Positions 48,871-58,355 of a stretch of DNA of 64,000 nt are shown one piece after another. The position numbers and the translations under genes were made by a program. A model generated the notes under the pieces. That model was not told the origin of the DNA. It worked only from the letters and a program-made list of their open reading frames with translations, and did not search any database. Within the stretch, counting starts at the first letter, position 1. Every line of letters begins with the position of its first letter. Source of the DNA: SZUA-35 sp964351995 (lineage in GTDB: Bacteria; Actinomycetota; Acidimicrobiia; Acidimicrobiales; SZUA-35); assembly GCA_964351995.1 (NCBI GenBank), contig CAYGQE010000022.1, forward strand, positions 1 through 64,000, given 5' to 3'.

Positions 48871-50736
48871 TCAGACTGCAGGCGTCTCGTCGCGAACGAG
48901 CCGGTGATAGAGGTCGGAGTAGAGCCCCTCGTTGTCGAGCAGCTGATCGTGCGTTCCGGTTTCGACCAGCACGCCCTCTTCGAGGACCAGGATCTGATCG
49001 GCATCGGTGATGGTGGAAAGACGATGAGCGATGACGATCGCCGTTCGACCCTCGAGCGCTCGGGCAAGCGCTTCCTGCACCAGCGCTTCGTTCTCGGAGT
49101 CGAGGTGGCTGGTGGCTTCATCCAGAATCACGATGGCCGGGTTCTTCAGCAGCATGCGGGCAATGGACAACCGCTGCTTCTCACCGCCAGAGAACCGGTA
49201 GCCGCGCTCACCCACAACGGTGTCGTAGCCGCCGGGCAACTTGGCGATCGTGTCGTGAATCTGCGCCGCTTCGCACGCTGCAATGAGTTCGGCATCGGTG
49301 GCGTCAGGCTTGGCGTAGCGAAGATTGCCGGCAATCGACTCGTGGAAGAGGTGCGGGTCCTGGACCACGACCCCAATCGACTGACGAAGGCTCTCCTGGG
49401 TGAGGTCACGCACGTCCATGCCGTCGATCAGCATGCGCCCCTCGGTCACGTCGTAGAGCCGCGGGATCAGGTTGGTGATGGTGGTCTTGCCTGCGCCGGA
49501 TGGCCCAACCAGAGCGACGAGTTGACCCGGTGCGATGTCGATGTCGAGCTCGCGGATGACCGGCGCCATGTCTTCGTCAGAGATCGTCGACGAAGGCGTC
49601 TCGAGGGAAGGAATGATCGTCTCGGTCGACAGCGGATAGCGGAACGAAACCTTGTCGAAGGTGACGCGACCCTCGGCACGGTCGAGCACGGTGGCGGCCG
49701 GACGATCGACGATCGGAGAAGGAGCGTCCAACACTTCGAAGACCCGGTCAAAGCTGACCAAAGCTGTCAAGACGTCGATGCGGGCGTTGGTGAGACCGGT
49801 GAGTGGTTGGTAGATCCGGCCAACGAGCAAGCCCATCGCTGCGAGCTCACCCGGTTCGATCGAGCCCTGGATGGCGAACAGGCCACCGAGGCCGTACACG
49901 AGCGCCGTGCCGATCGAGCCGAGCAGGCCAAGCATCACCATGAACCCTCGGGTGAAAAGCGCAGACCGAATACCGATGTCACGGACCTGAGCTGCCCGGT
50001 TCGAGAACTGTTCGGCTTCGTCGTTCTGCCGGCCGAACAACTTCACCAGCAATGCACCCGACACGTTGAAGCGTTCGGTCATGGTGGCGTTCATGGCGGC
50101 ATTGTGTTCCATGCCCTCGCGGGTGATGGCTTGCTGCACCCCGCCGATCTTGCGGTAAGGCAGGACGAACACAGGGGTGAGAACCAAGGCAAGCAGCGTC
50201 AACCGCCACTCGAGGAAGAGCATGGCGGCCAACGTGGTCACGAGCACGATGACGTTGGAGACAACGGTGCCAAGCGTGGCCGTGAGCGCCCGCTGGGCAC
50301 CGATGACATCGCTGTTCAGCCGGTTGGTGAGCGTGCCTGTTTGGGTCCGGGTGAAGAAGGCCAATGGCATGCGCTGCACGTGATCGAACAGTGCCGACCG
50401 CAGATCGTAGATGACACCTTCGCCGATGATCGACGACCAGTAGCGCTCGACCAGCGACAGCACGGCGGAAACGATGGCCGAGCCAACGATCAAGATCGCG
50501 TACAACGTGAGGAGCGAACGATCCTCGTTCGGAATGACATCGTCGAGGATCCGACCGAACAGAATCGGGGGCACGAGGCCCAGCACGGCCTGACCGATCG
50601 TGGCCAGCAGGAAACCCGCGACCATCCAGCGGTAGGGCTGCGCGAATTTCCACACACGCAGCGCCGCTGCTCGTTCGATCTTCGCGTCCTTCACAGAGTC
50701 GCGGTCTCGGGGCCAGATTGAATGCATCGCCATCAT
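48871..50736 (-). CDS. ABC exporter, fused membrane and ATPase domains (MsbA/multidrug type)
   Basis: This 621-residue half-transporter has six membrane helices (about 35-320) followed by a nucleotide-binding domain (about 370-610). The ATPase has Walker A VGPSGAGKTTITNLIPR, Q-loop GVVVQDPHLFHESI, signature FSGGEKQRLSIARM, Walker B AIVILDEATSHLD and the His switch IAHRLST. It probably acts as a homodimer exporting lipid or drug. Although next to cydAB, it is a single gene rather than a cydDC pair, so a role in bd-oxidase assembly is not supported. The start is ATG 50736 or 50727. It is divergent from cheA. Confidence 0.9.
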   Translation of the reverse strand: MMAMHSIWPRDRDSVKDAKIERAAALRVWKFAQPYRWMVAGFLLATIGQAVLGLVPPILFGRILDDVIPNEDRSLLTLYAILIVGSAIVSAVLSLVERYWSSIIGEGVIYDLRSALFDHVQRMPLAFFTRTQTGTLTNRLNSDVIGAQRALTATLGTVVSNVIVLVTTLAAMLFLEWRLTLLALVLTPVFVLPYRKIGGVQQAITREGMEHNAAMNATMTERFNVSGALLVKLFGRQNDEAEQFSNRAAQVRDIGIRSALFTRGFMVMLGLLGSIGTALVYGLGGLFAIQGSIEPGELAAMGLLVGRIYQPLTGLTNARIDVLTALVSFDRVFEVLDAPSPIVDRPAATVLDRAEGRVTFDKVSFRYPLSTETIIPSLETPSSTISDEDMAPVIRELDIDIAPGQLVALVGPSGAGKTTITNLIPRLYDVTEGRMLIDGMDVRDLTQESLRQSIGVVVQDPHLFHESIAGNLRYAKPDATDAELIAACEAAQIHDTIAKLPGGYDTVVGERGYRFSGGEKQRLSIARMLLKNPAIVILDEATSHLDSENEALVQEALARALEGRTAIVIAHRLSTITDADQILVLEEGVLVETGTHDQLLDNEGLYSDLYHRLVRDETPAV

Positions 50737-50890
50737 CGTCGGGCCAGGCTAGGGACTCTCACCAATGCGTAGGGCACCAAGTCAGAAAACCTGCAGTGAC
50801 CAATTCTGGTCGGCTTCCCGCCCTCATACCCCTCGCCCCCGGCCCGAGTCTTGGATCTGACCTACTTACGTGGTCAGAAAGGGCTGGCAG

Positions 50891-53395
50891 ATGAGCGACA
50901 TCGATGGCGACGCAGAACTAATCGAAGACTTTGTCGTCGAGAGCCGAGAGGCGCTCGACGTTGTCGACGAGGCCTTGCTGGCGCTCGAGAGCAACCCCGG
51001 CGACATCGAACAGGTCAAAGAGGTGTTCCGCCGGGTCCACTCGGTGAAGGGTTCCAGCAGCTTCCTCGGCTTCGACATGATCGAAGGTCTCAGCCACGCC
51101 GGCGAGAGCTTGCTGTCAAAGGTGCGAGACGGCGAGCTGACGTTCAACGAAGACATTGCCACGGCGCTGCTCGCCATGGTGGATGCACTGCGAGAGGTCT
51201 TCGTCAAACTCGAAACGTCGGGCTCTGAGGGACCGAATCTCTACGCCCCCATCCTCACCACGCTGTTCAAGCTGCGAGACGGCGATGAGGTGGCTCCTGC
51301 TGAGGATGCTCCCGCTGATGCGGACGCCAACACAGCCACCGAAGCAACCACGACCGAGCCCGAGCCCGCACCCGCCCTCAATGATGCAACGGACGCGAAC
51401 GCCGCCGACGCCGATGTCGAAACCTCGGTGAGACACATCCCCACGCCGGCGGCCAGCGGCCGTTCGCCCGTCGGGCAAGTCCTGCTCGAGGGCGGGATGA
51501 TCACCGAGATCCAGCTCAATTCGGTTCTGGCTTTGCAGCAAGCTGGCGACAAGCGTCGCCTCGGCGACATCCTCGTCAGCCTCGGCTACGTCAACAAGAA
51601 CGACATCGAGAAACTGATCGAGTCCTATCTCACGAAGCTCGGCCTCGACTTCAAACCCAAAGAAGCCGAGGGCGGCGAAGCCGACAGCAACAAGAACGGT
51701 CCGTCCGAATCGAGCATCCGGGTCGACATCGACCTCCTCGACGGCATCGTCGGTCTTGTCGGTGAACTTGTTCTCACCAGAAACCAGATCGTCCAGGAGA
51801 ACGAAGACGGTGGTGTCGGCAACATGGGTCGCCGCACCCAGGAACTCGCCTACATCACCTCATCGCTGCAGGAGCAAGCGCTTCGAACTCGCATGCAGCG
51901 CATCGAAAACGCCTGGCGTTCGCTGCCACGAGTCATTCGAGACATCTCGAAGATGATCGGCAAGAAGGCCGTGCTCGAGATGTCGGGCGAGAGCATCGAA
52001 CTCGACCGCACGATCATCGAAGCGATCCGTGACCCGCTGGTGCACCTGGTCCGCAATGCGGTCGACCACGGGCTGGAAAAGCCTGACGTTCGCGTCGCTG
52101 CTGGCAAGTCCGAAGCTGGCACCGTTCGACTTTCCGCCATCCAAGAGGGTGGCCACGTCATCATCGAGGTCGCGGATGACGGCGCCGGCATCGACCCCGA
52201 CCGAATTGGTCAGTCTGCGGTCGCCAAGGGCTTGATCTCGGCTGACGAGCTCGCCAACATGACCGACGCTCAGAAGACCAATCTGATTCTGACCGCCGGT
52301 TTCTCCACCGCAGCCGAAGTCACCAAGATCTCGGGCCGCGGCGTCGGCATGGACGTCGTTGCTTCCAATCTGAAGGAGATTCGGGGCTCGATCGAGATCT
52401 CATCGATCGTTGGACAGGGCACGACGATTCGTCTGGCCATCCCCCTGACGTTGGCCATCGTGCCGGCACTGGTGGTCACCTGCGCTGACCAGCTCTTCGC
52501 CGTTCCCCAGGCCAGCGTTCTCGAACTCGTTCGCCTGCAGGGTGACAGCCTCACCGAACGTATTGAATTCGTTCACTCCGCCCCGGTTCTACGCCTTCGC
52601 GAGCGACTCCTGCCCCTGGTCGAACTGACCGACGTACTCGAGATCGAAACTCAAACCGAACGCAAGGCCGCCACGATCATCGTCGTGCAATCAGGAGATC
52701 AGCCCTTCGGCTTGATCGTCGATCAGGTCACCAAGGCAGAAGAAATCGTCGTGAAGCCAGTGAGCCGCCAGATCCAGAGCGTCGGCGTCTACGCCGGCGC
52801 CACGGTGATGGGTGACGGCTCCGCAGCGTTGATTCTCGATGTCGGAGCGATGGCGAAGTCAGCCAACCTGTCGGTTGCTGCCACCACCGCACCACAAACG
52901 TCGGCTGCGAGCCGCGAGCACCTCGAACCTGTCCTGACCGTCACGGTCGGCGGGCGACAAGCCGGCCTTCCCACCTCTGCCCTCGAGAGGCTCGAAAAAG
53001 TCGACCTCACATCAGTGGAACGAACAGGACGATCAAGCGTCGTTCAATATCGAGGACGGCTGCTTCCGCTGGTCTTCCTGAGCGACTTCCTCGACGGGCC
53101 GCCCCAGCAGCCCGACGGTCGACCGCTTCGTGTGGTCGTCACCTCGGAGCGAGCCGAGACATCGGTCGGGCTGGTCGTCGACCAGGTACTCGACGTTGTC
53201 GAGGTCGATCCCACAACCACCGATCGAGTTGGAAGCGAAGGGCGCCTTGGCGTCATCGGCTCGATCGTTGCCGCCGGTTCGGTCATCGAACTGCTTGATG
53301 TACCCGCCCTCATCGCCACGGTCGACACCGGCCCGGTCGAACTCGCCCCATCCCATTTCATCAACAACCCAGACGCCGTCGGCTCGGCTGCCTGA
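50891..53395 (+). CDS. cheA: Chemotaxis histidine kinase CheA with inserted MshEN-like domain and two CheW domains
   Basis: This 834-residue kinase passes phosphate to CheY and CheB. The Hpt domain (1-125) carries His50 in RRVHSVKGSS. Residues 193-247 form two consecutive 24-residue motifs, PVGQVLLEGGMITEIQLN then RLGDILVSLGYVNKNDIE, in the pattern of the cyclic-di-GMP-binding MshEN domain. The dimerisation and ATPase core (about 270-510) has HLVRNAVDHGLE, DDGAGIDPDRI and GRGVGMDVV. Two CheW-like domains follow (about 515-650 and 680-825) instead of the usual one. ATG 50891 has AAAGGG upstream. No CheY-binding P2 domain is recognisable; the insert occupies its place. It heads the chemotaxis operon. 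Confidence 0.93.
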   Translation: MSDIDGDAELIEDFVVESREALDVVDEALLALESNPGDIEQVKEVFRRVHSVKGSSSFLGFDMIEGLSHAGESLLSKVRDGELTFNEDIATALLAMVDALREVFVKLETSGSEGPNLYAPILTTLFKLRDGDEVAPAEDAPADADANTATEATTTEPEPAPALNDATDANAADADVETSVRHIPTPAASGRSPVGQVLLEGGMITEIQLNSVLALQQAGDKRRLGDILVSLGYVNKNDIEKLIESYLTKLGLDFKPKEAEGGEADSNKNGPSESSIRVDIDLLDGIVGLVGELVLTRNQIVQENEDGGVGNMGRRTQELAYITSSLQEQALRTRMQRIENAWRSLPRVIRDISKMIGKKAVLEMSGESIELDRTIIEAIRDPLVHLVRNAVDHGLEKPDVRVAAGKSEAGTVRLSAIQEGGHVIIEVADDGAGIDPDRIGQSAVAKGLISADELANMTDAQKTNLILTAGFSTAAEVTKISGRGVGMDVVASNLKEIRGSIEISSIVGQGTTIRLAIPLTLAIVPALVVTCADQLFAVPQASVLELVRLQGDSLTERIEFVHSAPVLRLRERLLPLVELTDVLEIETQTERKAATIIVVQSGDQPFGLIVDQVTKAEEIVVKPVSRQIQSVGVYAGATVMGDGSAALILDVGAMAKSANLSVAATTAPQTSAASREHLEPVLTVTVGGRQAGLPTSALERLEKVDLTSVERTGRSSVVQYRGRLLPLVFLSDFLDGPPQQPDGRPLRVVVTSERAETSVGLVVDQVLDVVEVDPTTTDRVGSEGRLGVIGSIVAAGSVIELLDVPALIATVDTGPVELAPSHFINNPDAVGSAA

Positions 53396-53418
53396 CCCCC
53401 GCTAAGGAGCACCACACT

Positions 53419-55305
53419 ATGGACCGCCTACAAAACCTGCGAACGGACAAAGCGATCGCGATCATCCTCGCCGTCGCCCTCGTCATCATCTCGGCAATGA
53501 CCTTCACCGCCAGAAACAAACTCGAAGCAGAGGTCGAAGCCGTCTTCTTCCTCGAAGAGGACCTTGTGGCCCCCGCCCGAGAATTCAAGATCGTCTCTGA
53601 CCTCTATGCCGTCGCCGTCATCGACACCGTGAACCGGGGCAGCGCCGACATCTTCACCATCGATGAGGTCATCGAAGGGCTCGAAGCCGCAGCCATCGAC
53701 GGCCCCATTCAGATCAACACGCTCGTCGAGCACATGAGCGAAGCTCACCCCGAAGAGGCCGCTCTATGGAATCAACTGCAGACCGACGCCGGTGTCGCCA
53801 CCGCAGACATCAACGAAGCGATCGCTGATCTGCAAGAGAACGGGATCGAGGCCATCGACCGACACAACGGCGAGCTCTACGACACCATCGACCCGTTGAC
53901 CACCACGATCGACAACGCCCTGGTGTTCATCGACGAGCGGGCGGCGGAGGTTGCCATCGAGGCAGAGGAGGGCGGCATCGCTGGCCGCCAGCAGCTCCTC
54001 CTGGGCCTCGTCGCCAGCTTCGTCGTGCTCGGCGGCGGCGGCTTCTTCCTCACCTCATCGGTCAGGAAGGGCGCTGAAGCCAAGGCCAAAGCTGATGCAG
54101 AGGCTCAGCGCCTGTCGCAGATGGTGGAGTCGTCCGACCTCGGCATGATGTTCGCTGACAATGATCTCGTGGTCAGCTACGTGAACCCGGCACTGACCTC
54201 CACGCTCCGCCCAGTCGAGAACGTGCTGCCGAGCCGTGTCGAAGACCTCGTCGGCAACCCGATCGACCGTTTGGACCCCGAAGGCTCGACGCTCCGCACG
54301 CTCTGCTCGGGCCCGATGCCAACCACGACGAAGATGAACATCGCTGGCCATCACTTCGAGGTCATCATCACCGACGTCACCGATGCCAACAACGATCGAG
54401 ATGGCTACCTCATCTCGTGGGATGACATCACTGAACAAGTCACCAACGCCGAAAACGAGAAGATCTCGTTCGCCCGCAACGCCGAGCTGATCTCGGTTGT
54501 TCGGTCCAAGGCAGCCGAGCTCAGCTCGAGCTCGGAAATGCTGACTCGCATCAGCGTCGAACTGGCCTCCGGTGCCGACGAAACCGCCAGCCAGGCATCG
54601 AGCGTGTCCGCTGCTTCAGAAGAAGCATCGGCCATCGCACACTCGGTCGCCGCTGCGGTCGAACAGCTCCAGGAGAGCGTGCAAGAAATTGCTCGAGGCG
54701 CCAGTGCAGCGACGCAGACCGCTGGTGAAGCGGTGAGTGTCGCCAACCAGACCCGACTCACGATCGAACAGCTGGGCGAGTCATCGGCCGAAATCGGCAA
54801 GGTCGTCGAGTTGATCTCCTCGATCGCCGAAGACACCAACGTGCTCGCTCTCAACGCAACGATCGAGGCGGCACGAGCTGGTGAAGCAGGCAAGGGCTTC
54901 GCTGTGGTCGCCAATGAGGTCAAGGATCTCGCTGGCGAGACCGCAAAGGCGACCGAAGACATCAAGGGTCGGGTCGAGCGCATTCAGACCGACACCCAGG
55001 CCGCCGTCGACGCCATCATGAAGGTGGCCGAGGTGGTCGAGCAGATCAGCTCGACCCAGCAGACCATCGCTGCCTCGGTCGAGGAACAGACAGCGACCAC
55101 CAACGAGATCGCCGCTGCGGTTTCCGATGTGGCCAAGACCAGTGCCGAGATCACCGAGAACATCTCCGGTGTGGCCGGAGCATCGACGCAAACGTCATCG
55201 AGCGCAGCGGAAACACAGGTAGCTGCGAGTGGCCTGAGCGCTCTCGCCGCCTCACTGGCCGAGCTCAGCTCTGAGGAGAACCAGCGCCAGCTGGTTCATG
55301 CTTGA
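53419..55305 (+). CDS. Methyl-accepting chemotaxis protein with PAS domain
   Basis: This 628-residue chemoreceptor has TM1 (about 11-31), a helical periplasmic four-helix-bundle-like sensor rich in acidic residues (about 32-190), TM2 (about 191-211), a PAS domain (about 230-345, SSDLGMMFADNDLVVSYVNPAL onward) and a long signalling coiled coil (about 350-615). The tip IAEDTNVLALNATIEAARAGEAGKGFAVVANEVKDLA, which contacts CheA and CheW, is close to the consensus. No HAMP domain is obvious between TM2 and PAS. AAGGAG stands nine bases before the ATG. The ligand is unknown. Confidence 0.92.
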   Translation: MDRLQNLRTDKAIAIILAVALVIISAMTFTARNKLEAEVEAVFFLEEDLVAPAREFKIVSDLYAVAVIDTVNRGSADIFTIDEVIEGLEAAAIDGPIQINTLVEHMSEAHPEEAALWNQLQTDAGVATADINEAIADLQENGIEAIDRHNGELYDTIDPLTTTIDNALVFIDERAAEVAIEAEEGGIAGRQQLLLGLVASFVVLGGGGFFLTSSVRKGAEAKAKADAEAQRLSQMVESSDLGMMFADNDLVVSYVNPALTSTLRPVENVLPSRVEDLVGNPIDRLDPEGSTLRTLCSGPMPTTTKMNIAGHHFEVIITDVTDANNDRDGYLISWDDITEQVTNAENEKISFARNAELISVVRSKAAELSSSSEMLTRISVELASGADETASQASSVSAASEEASAIAHSVAAAVEQLQESVQEIARGASAATQTAGEAVSVANQTRLTIEQLGESSAEIGKVVELISSIAEDTNVLALNATIEAARAGEAGKGFAVVANEVKDLAGETAKATEDIKGRVERIQTDTQAAVDAIMKVAEVVEQISSTQQTIAASVEEQTATTNEIAAAVSDVAKTSAEITENISGVAGASTQTSSSAAETQVAASGLSALAASLAELSSEENQRQLVHA

Positions 55306-55757
55306 TGGTCGCCGAAGCTCCAGCCATCGCTGTTGATCGCTACTGCACCTTCTGGGTCGGCGAGCAGCACTACGGCATCGAGATCAGCAGCGTTCGCGAG
55401 GTCCTGAAGAGGCAGCGGACGACGCCGGTCCCGACCGCAAGCCCGATCATTGGGGGGCTGATCAACCTTCGAGGGGAGATCGTGACGGCCATCGATCTAC
55501 GAACTCGGCTGGCGCTTCCCCCGAGGGAGGGCGGAAACCCCATGAGCGTTGTCGTCAGTCTCGATGGCGAGGTGGTGAGCCTCGTGGTCGACTCTGTCGG
55601 CGACGTGGTCGACCTCAGCCCGACCGCTATTCAGCCCACACCGGCCACGGTGCACCCGCAGATCAGCGAACTGATGATCGGCGTGTTCCGCCAACCCGAT
55701 GGCCTCGTGCAGATTCTCGACGCCAAACGGTTGATCCCCTCGGATCACGAAGAGTAG
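55305..55757 (+). CDS. cheW: Chemotaxis adaptor CheW
   Basis: This 150-residue adaptor joins the receptor tip to CheA. The double SH3-like fold shows TFWVGEQHYGIEISSVREVLKRQ, the conserved INLRGEIVTAIDLRTRL hairpin and VVDSVGDVVDLSP. ATG 55305 shares its A with the receptor stop codon (TGATG), so the two are coupled; the TTG at 55302 is less likely. CheA also has two CheW-like domains of its own. Confidence 0.93.
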   Translation: MVAEAPAIAVDRYCTFWVGEQHYGIEISSVREVLKRQRTTPVPTASPIIGGLINLRGEIVTAIDLRTRLALPPREGGNPMSVVVSLDGEVVSLVVDSVGDVVDLSPTAIQPTPATVHPQISELMIGVFRQPDGLVQILDAKRLIPSDHEE

Positions 55758-55766
55758 GCCACCCCC

Positions 55767-56783
55767 ATGACCGTCTTCCGTTTCAGCGCTGCGCTCGCAC
55801 AAGCCCTCCCGCGTGAGGCACTGCGTCAAGCCGCCGCCTCGATCGATGCCATCGAATTGGTCGTTGCCAGTTCGACCGCTCGAAGTGCAGCGGGTCGGGC
55901 TGGCAAGCATCCGCTCGACGCCATTGTGATCGACACGGACATCCCCGACGCTGCGGAGGTTCTTGCCGAGCTCTCAGTCGGAGCTGACAAGAACAAGTTG
56001 CTCGTGGTCTCCCACGACCCACGAGCAATCGCTCAGCGGTACTCACTTCGATCCTCACAGGTCATTCCTGCCTCGAACGACGCCGAAGACCAAGCGTCGA
56101 TCCTGGTCGAGCGTTTGATGTCGCTCGTCCCAAAGGACCGAGCGGCGACGCCAACCAAGGCCTCGGCGCTCGACCGCACGCCGAGCTCGTTCAAGCGGCG
56201 AGAGATCGTCGTACTCGGCTGCTCGACCGGCGGACCAGAGGCTCTTGCTGTGGTACTCGGTGCCCTTCCCGCCCGATTCCCGGTGCCGATCGTGGTGGTG
56301 CAACACATGCCGCCTGACTTCACCAGGTTGCTGGCCGATCGTCTCGACAAGACCTGCGCTCTGAGCGTCAACGAAGTGGTCGGGCCAGTCAAAGCCAAGC
56401 CTGGAGAAGTGTGGATTGCCCCCGGGCACTCACACATCAAGCTCACCAGCACCGCCGGCCAGATCGAACTCGATGACGGGCCGGAGGAGAACAACTGCAA
56501 GCCCGCAGTCGACGTCTTGTTCCGCAGCGCCGCTGCGACGTACGGCCGACGAGCCGTTGGCGTGATCCTGACCGGCATGGGCGACGACGGCGCACGCGGC
56601 GGGAAACTGCTCGCCGACAGTGACGCCCACATCATCGCTCAGGACGAGGCCACCAGCGTGGTGTGGGGCATGCCCGGCGCCGCCTTCCGAGCTGGCATCG
56701 TGAACACACTCGTGCCACTTCAGGGTGTTGCGAACGAAATCAGCCAACAGTTCCGGGCCTCCCCAGTGGGGGCCAGCGCATGA
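55767..56783 (+). CDS. cheB: Chemotaxis methylesterase CheB with degenerate receiver
   Basis: This 338-residue protein demethylates receptor glutamates. The C-terminal esterase (about 145-330) has the triad in LGCSTGGPEAL (Ser153), VVVQHMPPDF (His180) and LTGMGDDGARGG (Asp about 274). The N-terminal receiver (about 1-120) has a possible phospho-Asp in AIVIDTDIPD but lacks the DD pair at the start and a clear Lys near the end, so phosphorylation control may be weak or lost. The stop overlaps cheR by 4 bp. Confidence 0.92.
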   Translation: MTVFRFSAALAQALPREALRQAAASIDAIELVVASSTARSAAGRAGKHPLDAIVIDTDIPDAAEVLAELSVGADKNKLLVVSHDPRAIAQRYSLRSSQVIPASNDAEDQASILVERLMSLVPKDRAATPTKASALDRTPSSFKRREIVVLGCSTGGPEALAVVLGALPARFPVPIVVVQHMPPDFTRLLADRLDKTCALSVNEVVGPVKAKPGEVWIAPGHSHIKLTSTAGQIELDDGPEENNCKPAVDVLFRSAAATYGRRAVGVILTGMGDDGARGGKLLADSDAHIIAQDEATSVVWGMPGAAFRAGIVNTLVPLQGVANEISQQFRASPVGASA

Positions 56784-57964
56784 GCGATCTCCTCCCCCAC
56801 GACTTCGCCTACCTCGCCGACATGCTGCTCAAAGAGGGCGGCATGGTGGTCGAGCCCGACAAGCAGTACCTGATCACCACTCGCCTGATGCCGGTCGCCA
56901 CGCGGCACGGGCTCACTGACCTCTCCTCGCTGATCACGAAGCTTCGCAACGGCAACGACGTGATCAAGCACGACGTCGTCGATGCCATGACCGTCAACGA
57001 GACCTCGTTCTTTCGCGATCCGCGCGTCTGGGACGAGATCGGCGGCATTCTGCTTCCGCAGGTGTTCGACCATTGTCGGGTGCTCCGCCGTCTCGACATC
57101 TGGATCGCTGCGTCCTCCAGCGGTCAAGAGGTCTACACCCTCGCGATGTTGCTCAAGGAGACGTTGGGCTCTGAGTACGACAAGTGGCGCATCCAGATCA
57201 TGGCCAGCGATCTGTCTCGCGAGATGGTCGAGCGAACCCGGCAGGGCCGCTACAGCGAGTACGAAACCAACCGCGGCCTGTCCAAGGAACGACGCAGCCG
57301 CTACATGACCCAGGACGGCAAGGACTGGGTCATGAACGCCGACATGCGAGCACTTGTGCGACCGCGTGAAGGCAACTTGACGGCCAAAGACATGGGCGTC
57401 CGTGGCCCGTTCGACCTGATCCTGCTCCGGAACGTGCTCATCTACTTCAAGCCGGCGATGCGGACCGAGATCCTTGGTCGCCAAGCCGCCCTCTTGAACA
57501 AGAACGGTCGACTGATCCTCGGGGCTTCTGAAGGCGCCCTTGGCGTTCCGGACAATCTGAGAAGTGTTCGAACGGGTTCGCTCGTGTCCTATGGCCGAGC
57601 TGATGCGACCGTGTCGGCCAGCGCACAACCTCGACCCGGACTCTCTGCCGCCACCTCGGCACTGATGGCCCAGTTCCCCAAGGACAAACACGGCCAGACC
57701 ATCGGCGAGCAGCCCACCGTCAAGCAGTCCACCGTCAAGACAATGGCCTCACAGATGACCACATTGGCGGCACGGGTCCCAGTGCCCGCTCCGGCGACAC
57801 CGACGCAACCCACGACCTCAACGGCAGAGGTTCTCCGACTCCCAGCCAAGCCAACCGACGAGCCGAACAAAGACGGCACGTTGTTGGGCAAAGCAAAAGT
57901 CGATGAAGACGGACTCACCCCACTCGAGCGCCTGCGGGCCTTACGGAAGGAATACAACAAATGA
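56780..57964 (+). CDS. cheR: Chemotaxis methyltransferase CheR
   Basis: This enzyme methylates receptor glutamates with S-adenosylmethionine. The N-terminal helical domain (about 1-75) is followed by the Rossmann domain: NETSFFRDPRVWDEIGGILLP, WIAASSSGQEVYTLAMLLKE (SAM loop, usually GCSTGEE) and DLILLRNVLIYFKPAMRTEIL. After residue 275 comes a roughly 115-residue Pro/Thr-rich tail ending in a basic helix. The total of 394 residues exceeds the usual 270-290, and the tail may tether the enzyme. ATG 56780 overlaps the cheB stop. Confidence 0.93.
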   Translation: MSDLLPHDFAYLADMLLKEGGMVVEPDKQYLITTRLMPVATRHGLTDLSSLITKLRNGNDVIKHDVVDAMTVNETSFFRDPRVWDEIGGILLPQVFDHCRVLRRLDIWIAASSSGQEVYTLAMLLKETLGSEYDKWRIQIMASDLSREMVERTRQGRYSEYETNRGLSKERRSRYMTQDGKDWVMNADMRALVRPREGNLTAKDMGVRGPFDLILLRNVLIYFKPAMRTEILGRQAALLNKNGRLILGASEGALGVPDNLRSVRTGSLVSYGRADATVSASAQPRPGLSAATSALMAQFPKDKHGQTIGEQPTVKQSTVKTMASQMTTLAARVPVPAPATPTQPTTSTAEVLRLPAKPTDEPNKDGTLLGKAKVDEDGLTPLERLRALRKEYNK

Positions 57965-58320
57965 CCATTCTCGTTGTTGACGACTCCAGCGTGATGCGAA
58001 AGATCGTGATCCGCAGCCTGCGTCAAGCCGGCTTCGGTGATCACGACGTCGAACAGGCCGAAGACGGAGTCGAAGGTCTGGAAAAGGCCAAGTCCGTCTC
58101 CCCGTCCGTCATTCTCAGTGACTGGAACATGCCGAACATGAACGGTCTCGAGTTCCTCGACGCTCTGCGGGCCGAGTCCATTGACATCCCCTTCGGTTTC
58201 GTGACGTCGGAATCCACCGCCGAACAGAAGGCGCAAGCCATGGCCTCCGGCGCACAGTTCCTGCTCTCCAAGCCGTTCACGGCCGACGATCTCGAAGCCC
58301 AACTCAACCACTTCCTCTGA
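57961..58320 (+). CDS. cheY: Chemotaxis response regulator CheY
   Basis: This 119-residue single-domain receiver has all key residues: VVDDSSVMR (acidic pair), phospho-acceptor in VILSDWNMPNMNG (Asp about 55), VTSES (Thr) and LSKPF (Lys). It should carry the signal from CheA to the motility motor, though no flagellar or type IV pilus genes are in the window. ATG 57961 overlaps the cheR stop (ATGA). Confidence 0.95.
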   Translation: MTILVVDDSSVMRKIVIRSLRQAGFGDHDVEQAEDGVEGLEKAKSVSPSVILSDWNMPNMNGLEFLDALRAESIDIPFGFVTSESTAEQKAQAMASGAQFLLSKPFTADDLEAQLNHFL

Positions 58321-58355
58321 TCCAGAGGCCCAACTCACTTCTTCCAGGAGCCCTC

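Noticed and set aside
48826..50721. 631-codon open frame on the + strand
   Set aside because: It lies antisense to the ABC exporter gene over its whole length; the exporter shows all ATPase motifs, whereas this translation is Arg/His/Gln-rich without any recognisable domain. High GC content makes such shadow frames common.
48871..50736. CydDC transporter for cytochrome bd assembly
   Set aside because: Only one ABC half-transporter gene is present; CydDC is encoded by two distinct genes or a fusion. Adjacency to cydAB alone is not enough.
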